DNA from: Datisca glomerata | Taxonomy: Eukaryota > Streptophyta > Magnoliopsida > Cucurbitales > Datiscaceae | Length of the DNA: 64,000 nt | Reading direction: 5' to 3' | NCBI GenBank assembly: GCA_003255025.1 | Contig: QANY01011336.1 | Location: 2,387,311 to 2,451,310 of the forward strand | In this document: positions 43,891 through 55,234 of the stretch, piece after piece | Layout: each line of letters begins with the position of its first letter | Numbering within the stretch: position 1 is the stretch's first letter | Notes under the pieces: model-generated | Told to the model about the DNA's origin: nothing | The model's database searches: none | What the model saw: only the letters and a program-made list of their open reading frames with translations | Made by a program: the position numbers and the translations under genes

Positions 43891-45412
43891 CATAATCAAA
43901 CCATATGACATTCTAAGAATTGATTCATGGTGGAAGACGAAGAACCAAAAATTGAAAATTAATAACATCGACTTTGAAATTCCTGTTCCGTTAAAGAAAT
44001 GGACCACTAAAATGGCCGTTGTACTTTTTCTCAGGCATATGCTTACTGTAAGCTCCCAAATTCCAATTACTATCATTACATTAGCAGCAAAATCATAAAA
44101 ACTTCCAGGACAAGCTTAAGGATATATGTAAACAAAGTAACCTCAAGATTTGTATCCTACTGCATTACACTTATTCCTAATGAATCTGTACCATACTAAA
44201 GAAGATCATGCTACTGCATTACACTTAGATTTGTAGCCTTATCAAAAAATTAAGATGAAAAACATTTACAAATAATTCTTCTCGAATCGGATGGTTATGA
44301 AGAATAAAATCGAATGGTTACGAAGAATAAAATCGAATCATAACATATTATTGCACAGAAAGACCTTAAACTATAAAAATACATCAGTATCCAACTCATC
44401 ACCTACAAATGGAAAATGAAAAACTCAAAACTGACAGGACACCCGCATGGACGCCCTTCAGAAATTAGTTGAAAGCAACATTTTTATGGAGGCATATAAA
44501 AAGAGGAATAGCTGGTGGTAGAAAAAGAAAGATCTGAAGGCTACTGTTTAGTTCTCTAGGCCAAGTTCATGTCCAAAAATTAGGATGTTAGGCACCATGA
44601 TCTTTTCAATGTTTAAACAATCGTATAAACCACATTACAACCTTTTTAGATCTTGGTCCAACTATTGCCCTAATTTAAAAAGTCTTTATTTTAAATGAAT
44701 CTCCCAACTCTGTAACAATCAATCATTAATAAAAAACAAGACAATATCTTGCATTCCTCTTATCACAAAAGAAACCGAACAAATAAAAGATATAACACAG
44801 ATAAAGAAAAAGTGAAATAGGGGTAATTAAAACAACTGAAGAAAAGAGGAATACTCATAGCAGAGTTAGGTGTCATTTAAATTTAATTAAGTCAGAATCA
44901 TAGTCATGGGCATGAAGTTTAGTGTATGGAAACTCTAAAGCCCAAAAAAAAATGCAAATAGGCTTGGTTAGTCTTTCATCCAAGGTTTACGGATAAACCA
45001 TTGCTTGCTCTAAACATCTAAACCATCCTTAATGGTAACATCATCCACTGTAGTCAATTCTGATTAAAGAATAGATGATCATATACTAATAGTTCTAATA
45101 TAGCATTACCAAAAATCTATATTAGCTACCTGACAGAAATTGAACTTGAACACAACATAAGCTAACCCACCAAATTAGAAATGAAGCTCATGAAACTGAT
45201 GCATATTCAAATAACACTTCAGCTACATATGAATTCACAATCAAAAGGGTCCCAAGGCAATACTCCCGAATGCAAATCTTTTGGTTGGGGTATATAAAGA
45301 AAGAATCTTTGAATTTGATGTCGATAACCAACAGAAACACATCAAACAATAAACATAATAAACAAAATATAAAGAGAAAGTAAACCTAAAAACAAACCAA
45401 CATCATTACCTC
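43891..45412. other. Non-coding region, no gene supported
   Basis: AT-rich with no frame of interest. GTAATG just left of the inverted repeat (on the minus strand cacgttcgag followed by gtaatgatg) could be a splice donor of a minus-strand transcript starting in the repeat. Confidence 0.4.
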
Positions 45413-46734
45413 GAACGTGAAGGCACGTGAGTCCCATCTGTTGCAGAGCCAAGCAACTCAAATCCAACATTTAAAAGCACATTGTTGGTCATGGGGTCAG
45501 AGGATGAACAACTTTGGTGGCCCTCTAACACCTCCATGATAGGAACCTAAGGCACCTAGTTTGTACATGTGTTAGATTAGGGTGCAAAAGCATGACAAAA
45601 AAGACAATGAAGGATTTTGGCGATTATGGTGATAAGGAGGGATCTTGCAAGGCGACTACCTAACGCCTACTTCATCCCAAAAAATCCTCAACCAACCTGA
45701 CTTCTCCCTTCCGAACATAAAATCTCGAAGAGCTATGAAGTTTTTTGGAAGCTTCAATAGAGGCAAGCTTCAATTAGTTATCTCCCTTGAAGATGATCAT
45801 TCAATCCAGACTTATATCTTACTCTTATCAAAGTGTGGGTTTATAGCTGCTTGCTTGGGATGCAATGTCTGGCTTGCCCCTACAGTGTGGGTTGAAATTC
45901 AAATTTACCTGTGCGTTGGTAGTTGTAGTTGGGATGTAAATTTCAGGTCCAATGAGGGGTGTAGGAGTCATTTCATTATTGGTACCCACTTTCCAGCTAC
46001 TTGCTTGGATGCAAAATGTCTGGATTACACCTGCAATGTGAGCTAAATCACAAATTGACCTATGCATTGGTAGATGTAGTTGAGATGTAAATGTCAGGTC
46101 CAATGAGGGGCATAGGAGTCAATTCCTTCTTGGTAAATGTTGAATGCCTATAGTCCATTGGATTGCTTCAATCTGAGCCATTGATGTGTTTGATACTTAT
46201 GGGTTAGTTTGATTGAATCTTGGTCGTTCGTTTGGTTAGTGAGATTACATTTGCGTCGTTGATTGCTTGTTTCTCACTGACATTGTCCAAAGAGAGATGA
46301 AGTGTGGAGGTTTCTCTCTCACACTATGGCACCATGGGAGAGGTTCTTCAAGCTTCTCGGTGATCTTGTCACTGGTTGGAGGGTCTATCAACGTGAAAGT
46401 ACCGTCCGGCAACGATCATGGAATTGTCTTTGTAAGACCCATCGTTGTTAATGAAAGTCTTACATCGAACAGTGCGCTTCAAACTTTGCGGTTGCTTTCA
46501 ACTTAATCCTTCAATTTTTGTCCTTTTTGTTATGCTTTTTCATCCTAATCTAACACTTGTACAAGCTATGTGTCGTAGCTTCCTGTCGTGGAAGTGCCTG
46601 GAGAGCTATCAGAATTGTTGAGCTTCTGAATCCATGAGCAACCATGTACGTTCAGATGCTGGATTCGAGTTGCTTAACTTCACATCAAATGGGACTCACG
46701 TGCATTCAGATTCCCAGTCGTGTGCCTTCACGTT
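45413..46734. repeat. Large inverted repeat (arms about 210-230 bases)
   Basis: The left arm 45413-45620 (cgtgaaggcacgtgagtccc, agcaactcaaatccaacat, gtacatgtgttagattaggg, gcaaaagcatgacaaaaaag) matches the complement of 46505-46734 in the same order with moderate divergence. The loop of about 880 bases contains a tandem duplication at 45838-46137. Transcribed through, it would form a long hairpin. Frames inside (45645-46046 plus, 46267-46506 plus) show no known domain. Confidence 0.75.
45838..46137. repeat. Direct duplication of about 150-160 bases
   Basis: Two copies share gctgcttgcttgggatgcaa versus gctacttgcttggatgcaaa, tttacctgtgcgttggta versus ttgacctatgcattggta, and gtaaatttcaggtccaatga versus gtaaatgtcaggtccaatga. 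The first runs about 45842-45997, the second about 46000-46137. Confidence 0.85.
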
Positions 46735-48405
46735 GGCTGCTGCATATGGTTGTCAGAGGAAATGATGGTTGCTTCGTCTTGTTTGTTCAATTGTTATATA
46801 TATGTGTGATCTTTCACGATGTATATTATGGTTGATTGTCTATGTTTTCAGGTTCGCTTTCTCTTTGTATTTTGTTCATTATGTTTATTGTTTGATGTTT
46901 GGAAAACAAGATGATCGATTCATCTTCTTTTTCTGGTTATTGATTTTCATTCTTTTATTTTTTTATCCAAATTCTGAATACTAAGTTGATGTTTCATACC
47001 ATATGTCTTTGTGTCTGTTCTCCACATGTAATGCATTTGAAAGAAGAAATTTCTTAATTCTTTTTACTACTGCTCTCTGCTGCTTCACTAGGCACTTAGC
47101 ATTGGATTGGCCAATTCTTCGATTGAGCATCAACTACATAATTATATTTGAACAGTAAGATGATGATGGTGAGCAAAGGACTTTAGATATATGATGATCC
47201 AATAGATGAAAATACATTCCAAATATGTTGAATTTTGAATTGACTGATTGTTTCTATGATGATAATTTTTGTGAAAGATGACATTGGATACTGGAATAAC
47301 ATTTGATAAAAGTTTAAGACATGAGGTTTCATTAGGGTCTTGTTTTTTTCACTTTTAAATCCCCTTGGTTTTCATGCAAATCGCCTTTGTGAAATTTTGA
47401 TCTTTATTTATTTGGTGGATTATTGATTTTCTTCTTGATTGCCTTGAAGCTGATAAGATAAAAATCTGCTTGTGGTCTGAAGAGTTGGACCCAAGTTCAG
47501 ACTGAAGATCTCTGTCTTATATATTAAGTTGAACATCTTCTAATAAAATTTTCTCTTCAGGCTTTCTGGAACAAGTCTTTGGCATATAATTGATATGACG
47601 TAATCAACACATGAACCTTTGGTAGATTACTTAATATTGTATATAAAATTCCTCTTTTCCTATCATGTAAAACAATTGAGGAATTTAATGCATGGTTTCA
47701 TGAACACCTCCCAAAATAATTCTCTATTTAACTTGGGACTATGTCGATACTTCTAGCTGAACTTTCTCACTCTGTCTACTGGGCACTACACCTATCATTT
47801 GGTATCAATTCATACACCATATTTTGATAGAGCTTTAGCCTTTAGTCAGTCTCACACATATCCATGTTGATCTCTCATATTAATCGATCTCTTTCTTTGT
47901 TTTTTCTCATTCAATTTAACTATTGGACTTGGAGTTATCTCTTTTGTTGCGTCTTCTCATTCAATTTCACTATTGGACTTAGAGTTTTCTTTCGATCTTG
48001 GACTGTTGATTAGATTGGCCTTTTGTTGGAATTTTGTTTTCAATTGATAATCTGGTGTCATGGGGTAGTTTGAAATTGCACTTTTTTTTGCCTTTTCTTT
48101 TCCTTTCCTTGTTAGTTTTGGATATGTTCAATTTATGGTATAAAATAGCTTAGGGCAGTAAACAATCAATGGTTCTCCCGAATCCTGATATTGAAATAAA
48201 CTCATTGTTCTTATCTATTTGTTACAGTCTCTGATGTTTGACTTTCAACTACAATCCCTTTATTTCAAACTAAATTGGATCATCTTAACTTGTAATGTTT
48301 TGTAGAATAAGTCAATATCTATTTTTAGACTACCATCTAGATTCTTGGAGGTTTACTGTCTGCTCATCTTATTACAAGTGACTATGCAACGGTTTCGATT
48401 GCTAA
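46735..48405. other. Non-coding region, no gene supported
   Basis: T-rich sequence with no convincing frame, splice pattern or RNA gene. It could be intronic or intergenic. Confidence 0.45.
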
Positions 48406-48421
48406 GCATCCATGGCTGAAT

Positions 48422-48455
<34 letters not shown>

Positions 48456-48479
48456 TAGGTTCAATTCCTACTGGATGCA
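48406..48479 (+). tRNA. trnI-CAU: Plastid-derived tRNA-Ile(CAU), intact cloverleaf
   Basis: The 74 bases starting GCATCCATGGCTGAATGG and ending CTACTGGATGCA fold into a complete cloverleaf. The acceptor stem GCATCCA pairs with TGGATGC, the anticodon loop ctCATaa carries CAU, and the T arm GTAGGTTCAATTCCTAC is intact. In plastids this CAU is modified to lysidine-C34 and reads isoleucine AUA codons. In the nucleus it lacks its modifying enzyme context and is probably not used, though A and B box-like sequences might allow transcription. Confidence 0.9.
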
Positions 48480-48640
48480 CGCCAATGGGACCTTCCAATA
48501 AGTCTATTGGAATTGACTTTGTATCAATGGAATCTCATCATCCATACATAACGAATTGGTGTGGTCCATTCATATCATAACATATGAACAGTAAGAACTA
48601 GAATTCTTATTGAGACTAGAACTCATAGGGAAGAAAATTT

Positions 48641-48833
48641 ATAGATGGAATCAAATATGCAGTATTTACAGACAAAAGTATTCGGTTATTGGGGAAAAAT
48701 CAATATACTTCTGATGTCGAATCAGGATCTACTAGGACAGAAATAAAGCATTGGGTCGAACTCTTCTTTGGTGTCAAGGTAATAGCTACGAATAGTTATC
48801 GACTCCCGGGAAAATGGTAGAAGAATGGGACCT
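48641..48833 (+). pseudogene. rpl23: Plastid rpl23 fragment
   Basis: The frame reads [58 protein letters not shown], then breaks. It is the start of plastid ribosomal protein L23. The start codon ATG is now ATA (48641-48643) and one added base near 48822 shifts the frame into a TAG. The last third of the gene is missing. Confidence 0.93.
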
Positions 48834-50226
48834 ATTTTTTTAACCTTATAAATCATTTTCTATTTTTCATGAAGTACGAAGTCAAATTTTGATGGAATCA
48901 ACAACAACATACAACTATCTAATTTGTGTTACTGAAGTTATCCATTTCATGTATTAATTGAATTAATTATTTCTAAGAACACAGTAAAAATATAATTTCA
49001 GTTATTTTCTTGATGATATTGGATTAATTGACTGATATTAAGTGAGACAAATATTCTACTGTGTCTATTCCTTGGACAAGGAAAAAATGGTAGTAAAGTG
49101 TTCAGCGGCCATGATAGATACTTTGAGTTCCATTGAGCTATATTAATACATCTTTGTATCTATGATAATTTGAATTTTTGGTGGTGTAGTACTTGCATGT
49201 TCTTAGGGTTTAAGATATTATCATAGATAGTTAGAATTAGACATTTTAAATACTTTATCAACCAATTGTTGTCTAATTTCATGCTGTGTTGGTATGGGTA
49301 TTTGTTGGTTCATCTTTTCATCTGACAAGAGTTTGTACTTAATTTTTTAATTGTCTATGTACTTTGGCCTTTTATGTCTGTACTTTGTTCTTTAATTGTA
49401 TGTGAATTGTCATTTTGGGTTTAGCTCCCTTCTTTTGTAAACCTAGAGTGAAAGTACTCTTTGGGGTATAAAACTGGTAAAAAAATACCAGATGACGTTG
49501 TTTCTCTAGTTTCCTTCGCCTTGCATTGCCATGATGTTGAATTTTGCTTCCAGTTCCATGGGTGGAAAGTATTGAACTGAAAAACAAGTCCATGAAACCA
49601 TTTCATGTTACTTCTGAGCGCTCTGATGATGAGGCGTCTTCGGTTCTTGGTAGGAAGGACTAGAGTGTCCAATATGCTGGGAATTCTTTAACATAGTAAA
49701 AAATGTGCCTTACATTTTATGGGATTTCTTGAATTTGGCTAAATTTGAACTAAATTATTTACTATAATTCAATGACCAATCGTCATTTTCTTTACAGTCT
49801 GTCAGTTGTGGTTTGCTTTCCCCCATCTCAAAATGAGAAGATTTATTATAGTTATTTGGGTGCTCAAGGTAGGTTTAAAAGATTCAGAATGGCTTCACTT
49901 CAGTTGATTATCTGTATAAATAATGAGAATTCCATAATTTGCTTCAATAGGCTTTTACTGTCTATATATTCATTTAAAGGAACTTTGAAGGTGAAATTTT
50001 GTATATTTACTTTATTATTGGTGAGATTCATAGTGATAGTCATGGGTTTCACTAGGTTTTAGACTATGATTTTAAACTTTTAGGTTCTAAATTATTTGTA
50101 ATTTTGATTGGGAGGTGCGAGTGTGATAAATTAAACTTATTTACTTACCTGAGTTTATTTTAATTGGTATTTGATAATCATTTGAAGATAAAACATTTTT
50201 AACACTTCACTTACTGTAATGTTAAT
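48834..50226. other. Non-coding region, no gene supported
   Basis: AT-rich sequence with several sub-100-codon frames on both strands, none with a recognisable domain. Confidence 0.45.
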
Positions 50227-50324
50227 TTTGTGAAAAAATCATGTTGGCGAGTCACGTGCGTTCAGACAAATGTGATTTTGTGAAAAAATCATGTTGGCGA
50301 GTCACGTGCGTTCATACAAATGTG
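50227..50324. repeat. 49-base direct repeat, two copies
   Basis: tttgtgaaaaaatcatgttg followed by gcgagtcacgtgcgttca and acaaatgtga occurs at 50227 and again 49 bases on, nearly identical, with a partial third copy after 50325. Confidence 0.9.
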
Positions 50325-50508
50325 ATTTTGTGAAAAAATTATTGTTTTGTGATTATTAAACTGGTCTCATGATTTATTCCACATCAGCACTATGAAAAAA
50401 TGTCTACTCTCCAAATTTCCACTTAACGCACTTAGACGATTTAGTTTTAATGTCATTAGATATTGGTGGCATTTCAGACAAAGCTAGTTCTTTTAATGTG
50501 TTATTCAG

Positions 50509-51019
50509 TTTGATATGCATCAACGTATTAGAAAAATTGTGTTATCCTCTTATATAATATTTTCATACATTTCTACAACTTTTCAAGTTGAATGCGTTAG
50601 TAGCTCATCTTCTACCGTGAATATGGACATTCATATAAGAAAAAGTAAGATCCCACCACGGAGTCGAGGGAGGAGGATCATATCATCTCCAAAATGCTTC
50701 TATACAGTTTCCAGAGGCAGATTCTTCCCACACATCGTTTGAACTTGTGGGCTTTGACTTCCATCTAATTTGAGAAATGTCTCGTTCTTTTGGTTTTCAT
50801 ATTTGTTTAAGTTTCTTTGGTGGTTTTCTCATATTCATTTTGTCTCTCTATTGAGAGTTCCTTGTAGTTAGTTGTCTCTTGATCTTTTTCACTCATACTT
50901 TTGCTTATATGAATGTCCATATTCACAGTAGAAGATGAGTTAACAACACATTCAACTTGGAAAGCTGTAGAAAGATATAGAAAGGATAAATCAATTTTTC
51001 TAATGCGTTTGATGTAATG
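50509..51019. repeat. Inverted repeat with about 140-base arms
   Basis: The left arm 50509-50652 (acgtattagaaaaattg, tttcaagttgaatgcgtt, gctcatcttctaccgtgaat, atggacattcatataag) is matched by the complement of 50881-51019, with few mismatches. The loop of about 230 bases has no coding frame of note. The structure would make a strong hairpin RNA if transcribed. It sits some 400 bases left of a Helitron-like 3' end. Confidence 0.82.
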
Positions 51020-51418
51020 TTTGAAATGTCTGAAATCTTATATAAGAGGATAAAGAATCAGTTGTGTCTGAAATGTCTACAATATCTACAAAACCTACAA
51101 ATAAAACAGAGGAAGATATTACTTCTAAATGTTTTATGCCCTTTAGTGAAATGCTTTGTAAGATAAAAGTTTTTTTTGAAACTTTTTGTAAGATAAAGTT
51201 GGTTGTCCTTACCCACGTTTATGTAAATTGTTCATCTCAATGTAAATGAATAACACTCATAATATATAAATATGATAAAACATGTGTGTTCTTATAAGTT
51301 TTTATATGTGACCTATATAAAATTATTAATAGTCATTATTTCAACTCTCATTATCTATGTCTACAATTACTACCCAAAATTGTCCAACCGTCTACATAAT
51401 AATACTATAATGACCACT

Positions 51419-51445
51419 CACGTGCAAAGCACGTGCTTCTTCCTA
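51419..51445 (+). other. Helitron-like 3' terminus
   Basis: CACGTGC-AAA-GCACGTG forms a 7-base-pair hairpin (51419-51434), followed after a short CT-rich spacer by CTAG at 51442-51445 and then T. A hairpin ahead of a CTRR end with T beyond is the standard Helitron 3' end. The 5' TC end was not located, so the element's length is unknown. Confidence 0.55.
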
Positions 51446-51800
51446 GTATACTTAAAAAGTAAAAGGCAAATAGGCGACTTAGATGCAATCATACCAAAAC
51501 AAAGGACATGGACAGTTCAAATCAAACTAACCCAGCGACTCATATTCAGTCAACAATTACAGATAACAAAAAGACCATCTTAGGCCCAAGTACAGAGAAA
51601 TTTACACGACATTGTCTCCATGTCTCCAATACCAAGGCACAAGGTAATTTGTGAATAAACCCACATCCTAGGGGCAAAACCCACATTCTAGTTATGTCGT
51701 TTTGTTATTTGAAAATTAATGACGATGTCAATTTTTCATGGAAAATTAGACATAAATTCCATTGTGTGAAAACACATTCTATGTACATGACAAAATATTT
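51446..51800. other. Spacer, no gene seen
   Basis: AT-rich sequence between the Helitron-like end and a minisatellite. Short frames here have no known domain. Confidence 0.45.
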
Positions 51801-52083
51801 CCTAAACAACGTAACTAAAAAACTGCAAGCGTGTGTGTGTGTGTATATATATATATATCACGTAAAACACCTAAACAACGTTACTAAAAACTGCAAACCT
51901 ATATACATATCACGTAAAAAATCCTAAACAACGTGACCAAAAAACTGCAAACCTTATATATATCACGTAAAACATCCTAAACAAAGTGACCAAAAAACTG
52001 CAAACCTATATACAAATCACGTAAAACATCCTAAACAACATCACCAAAAAACTACAAACCTATATACATATCACGTAAAACAA
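51801..52083. repeat. Minisatellite of about 53-base units, five copies
   Basis: Units start cctaaacaacgt(g/a)ac at 51801, 51870, 51923, 51976 and 52030 and include aaaaaactgcaaacctata and catatcacgtaaaac. The first unit is longer because of an inserted GT/TA run (51830-51859). Confidence 0.9.
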
Positions 52084-53739
52084 AAATTTCTTTCATTCAT
52101 TCGCCTTCTTGTTACTATGGGGGTTCCACTAACAAATTCTAGTGCCTGTAGAGGTAGAGGTAATTTTGAGCCTACTAATGACGTTAAGTTAAATAAGATT
52201 GCGTAGAAGGCGCTAGCAGTTTTATTCATATAAAATTTCCGATGCATATTTTCATTTAATTAATATTTTATAATTGTAGCCGAACCGATTACAAGTAACT
52301 AAAATGAACTAATTACTCTAGTTTCATTCATTTCGGTTCTTTCGGTTACACCGATTTGGTTCGATTAATTATCTTAGGTAACCAATATTCGGTTTGATTA
52401 TAAACATGTCTTACTAACCGATCGAATCGAACCGTGTACACACCTGCGTTAAATTAAGAGAAACAACTTCATGGTTAATATGCCTAGTTTCTCGTAGGAC
52501 TAAGACAAAGTATTCATCCAGCCTTTCATTTATTCCTCTTCATTGAAAGCTCTCAAAGCTTGTATGAGAGCGCATTTGGAGAGGGAATTTGGAAATGAAC
52601 GTTGGAAGTAATCTGAGCTGGGACTTAGCTTACAACATTCTTCGATTACCAAGTTGCTCGTTGAGTCGATCACATGGTAATCCTTTCACCTACTAAAGAT
52701 TACATACTAGCCCCCATAAACTTAAATTCCATAACCACAATTTTACCTTCATGGAAAGGATGGTTCACTCTATAGAATAGTATCTAACCAACCTACAAAA
52801 TTGATTATATTTCAAATTTGAAATGAAATCGTTTTCAATAAACCTATTTCTTGATTCAATAAAGCCCAGAGAGATGACTTTTCCTTATATGAAATGAACA
52901 TTAGATTCATGTAACAAGAGAGATTTCTCATCCCTCAGTTGGAAAAAAATGAAGTACCTCTTTTTACACTATTTAGGGAATATGTCTCAAATGAGCTAGG
53001 GTGCGAGTAGAGGCTTTCTCTTTGCCAATGAGAAGATGCAGGTTTGATTCTCGACATCCACCCAAGCTCAACAGTCTATATTTTTATGTCTATTTGGATA
53101 TTCACTCCTTTGGAGTGCTCATATCTTCATGGCCCAAATTATCAATAGGCTCACCAAGCATGTTGAAAATCAGCAAAGTAAGTCAACTCCTAACGGTCCA
53201 AGTATTAAAATCACTTGGTGGAAAATCATTAGGTATGAATATGCTAGATAATTATGATCCAATTGGAATATTTGGAATCCATATTGTGCAAGGAGACATT
53301 ACTTTTACTAATTCGAGTTGATGTCAATGTAATAGCTATGAATGACCATCAACTGACAAGTAAATGGTCAAAGAATGAGACCTTACCTTTTCAATGGGTA
53401 TCGAAAATCTTAAAAATCCATAGGATTCCCAGCTTTAAAGGAATACAAATTAATATTTAAGGATAATATTACCCCTCGAAAGATTGCATATATTTTGATC
53501 CCTTCATGAACATCACACTTATCTTTTTATTGTTGTCAACTAATCTCTAAGATAAAACATGACGAGAAGATAATTTTTTAAGCTCTTGAATATGAAATGA
53601 TTGGAAGACAACTCTCACGTTAACATATTAATTTTCAATTTATTATTTACTTTCTTTATTATTTGAAATAGACTCTGGGAATGTCTCAATAAATTATACA
53701 TATGTTTTAAGTTATTTCATCCCATAAATAAACTCGAAC
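52084..53739. other. Non-coding region, no gene supported
   Basis: No supported gene. 53310-53385 shows patchy resemblance to the rpl23 fragment at 48770-48830. 52990-53065 has a tRNA-like B-box phrase (ggtttgattctc) but no cloverleaf. Confidence 0.45.
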
Positions 53740-55023
53740 CTCATGATTATAGAGTGGAGGCTCTGGAACATTTTAGAGATAAAAGGTTTTGAAGCTTATT
53801 GGTCTTGGGATCCATGGGTCAAAAAAAGCCTTCATCGAGCACCCATAAACAATTCCCCAATAGAGGCCTTTTCAAAGGAGGGAGTGGTCCCAAAGGATAA
53901 ACTTCCAAGTGATAGAAGCCGAGGGGGAAATCACGAGTTGTGGAAATAAAGGGCTTTTAGGAATCTTCTCACTAAAAAGTCAGGAATGCAGAGGATCCGC
54001 CAAGTTTGCTTTTCTAGAAGAGCTTTGTTGAATGAATATAGCTTCTTGAAGCCTAAACCACCTATGAATTTAGGAATACAAAGAGTTTTGCATGAAGACC
54101 AGTGTAATTTATTACCTTTGTCTATGAATCCCCATCAAAATCAGGCTGCTAGTTGTTCTAAATCCTGACAAAGGATGGTAAGGAGTCTGAAACACTGCAT
54201 GGTATAAATGGGCAAAGCTTGGACTGCTGCCTTTATGAGAATTTCTTTTCTTCCCATTGAAAATTGTTTCTCCCTCCATTTTTGCATCATATTCCAAACT
54301 TTATCTTTTAGTCTTTTGAAAGTTTCCCTTTTACTTCGGCCAACTACAACAGGCAACTCGAGATATTTCTTTTAGAAGAGATGGGAGAGAGGGGTAGAAT
54401 CTGTTAAGCTTTATACCTCCAAAGTGGCCCTAAAATGGCATGTTTATGACATAAGAAATACCGTCTGCACAAAGAAGAAAAAGGTAAGGAGAGAGGGGGT
54501 CTCCTTGGCTAAGACCCCTAGAAGGCTTAAAGTTTTTGTAAGAGTTACCATTGATGATCATTCCCATCAAAAAGGAGGAAATACATCTCATAACAAGAGA
54601 AATCCAGCCTTGGTTGAACCCCAGATTTGTGAGAACTTCTTTTAGACACCATTCAACTCGGTCGAAGGCCATGTCTAACTTCAAAGCACCATAACAATAT
54701 TTCCCTTTTTTCTTATGGTGGAGGAAGTGGATAGCCTCTTGGGCTATAAGAATATTGTCTAAGATCAAACGACCTTTAACAAAAGCACTTTGCTCTTCTG
54801 AGATAATGGAGGGAAGCCAAAGTTTAAACCGGTAAGCTATAGCTTTTGACATAAGCTTATACACCACGTTGCGGAGGCTTATGGGTCGAAAGTTTGAAGG
54901 CTTTAAAGGATTTATGGATTTTGGGATCAGAGCTATGTTGGTTCGGTTAATGGGTGAGAGATCCATATCATTGTTGAGGCGGGAGAGGCAAAGTCGGGTA
55001 TAACTTCCCCTAGGATGCTCCAA
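53740..55023 (-). pseudogene. LINE reverse transcriptase relic, catalytic block deleted
   Basis: The 54430-55023 frame (minus) reads NIALIPKSINPLKPSNFRPI, SLRNVVYKLMSKAIAYRFK, EEQSAFVKGRLILDNILIAQ, YGALKLDMAFDRVEW and GLSQGDPLSPYLFLLCADGI. The following stretch that should carry the FADD catalytic motif is missing. 54141-54356 resumes at the thumb (VVVGRSKRETFKRLKDKVWN, GRKEILIKAAVQALPIYTMQ), and 53990-54130 has GGLGFKKLYSFNKALLEKQT. An internal deletion near 54380-54430 therefore removed the active site. Confidence 0.9.
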
Positions 55024-55234
55024 TAGGTCTGGTAAAAATGGGCTGGGAAGCCATCGTGGCCTGGGATCTTAAAGAGGTGCATATCTCTATGAGCGGTTTG
55101 GATTTCCTCCTAAAAAAATGGTCTGGACGGATCTGCATCCATCTTATCACTAACCAATTTTAGGATGTGAAGGCAACTTTGGATAATGATATGAGGGGAG
55201 GGATTTGAGGTTTCAAATATGTTGGAGAAGTAAT

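Larger units (their letters stand above)
48406..48833 (+). other. Nuclear insertion of plastid DNA (trnI-CAU to rpl23)
   Basis: The order and sequence trnI-CAU, spacer, start of rpl23 are those of the plastid inverted-repeat region. The spacer (ccaataagtctattggaatt, atggaatctcatcatccat, catatcataacatatgaaca) is still easily recognised. Similarity stops after about 48833. A lost start codon and a frameshift in rpl23 show this is a nuclear fossil rather than active plastid DNA. Confidence 0.92.

Noticed and set aside
45645..46046. 133-codon plus-strand frame
   Set aside because: It lies across the duplicated segment in the loop of the inverted repeat, the duplication shifts the repeated peptide out of register, and no family was recognised.
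49372..49672. Minus-strand frames of 73 and 83 codons
   Set aside because: They overlap in different frames, have no domain, and sit in AT-rich non-coding sequence.
52990..53065. A tRNA-like segment with B-box phrase ggtttgattctc
   Set aside because: No acceptor stem or D arm can be paired into a cloverleaf. It may be a SINE relic but there is no A-box or tail to support that.
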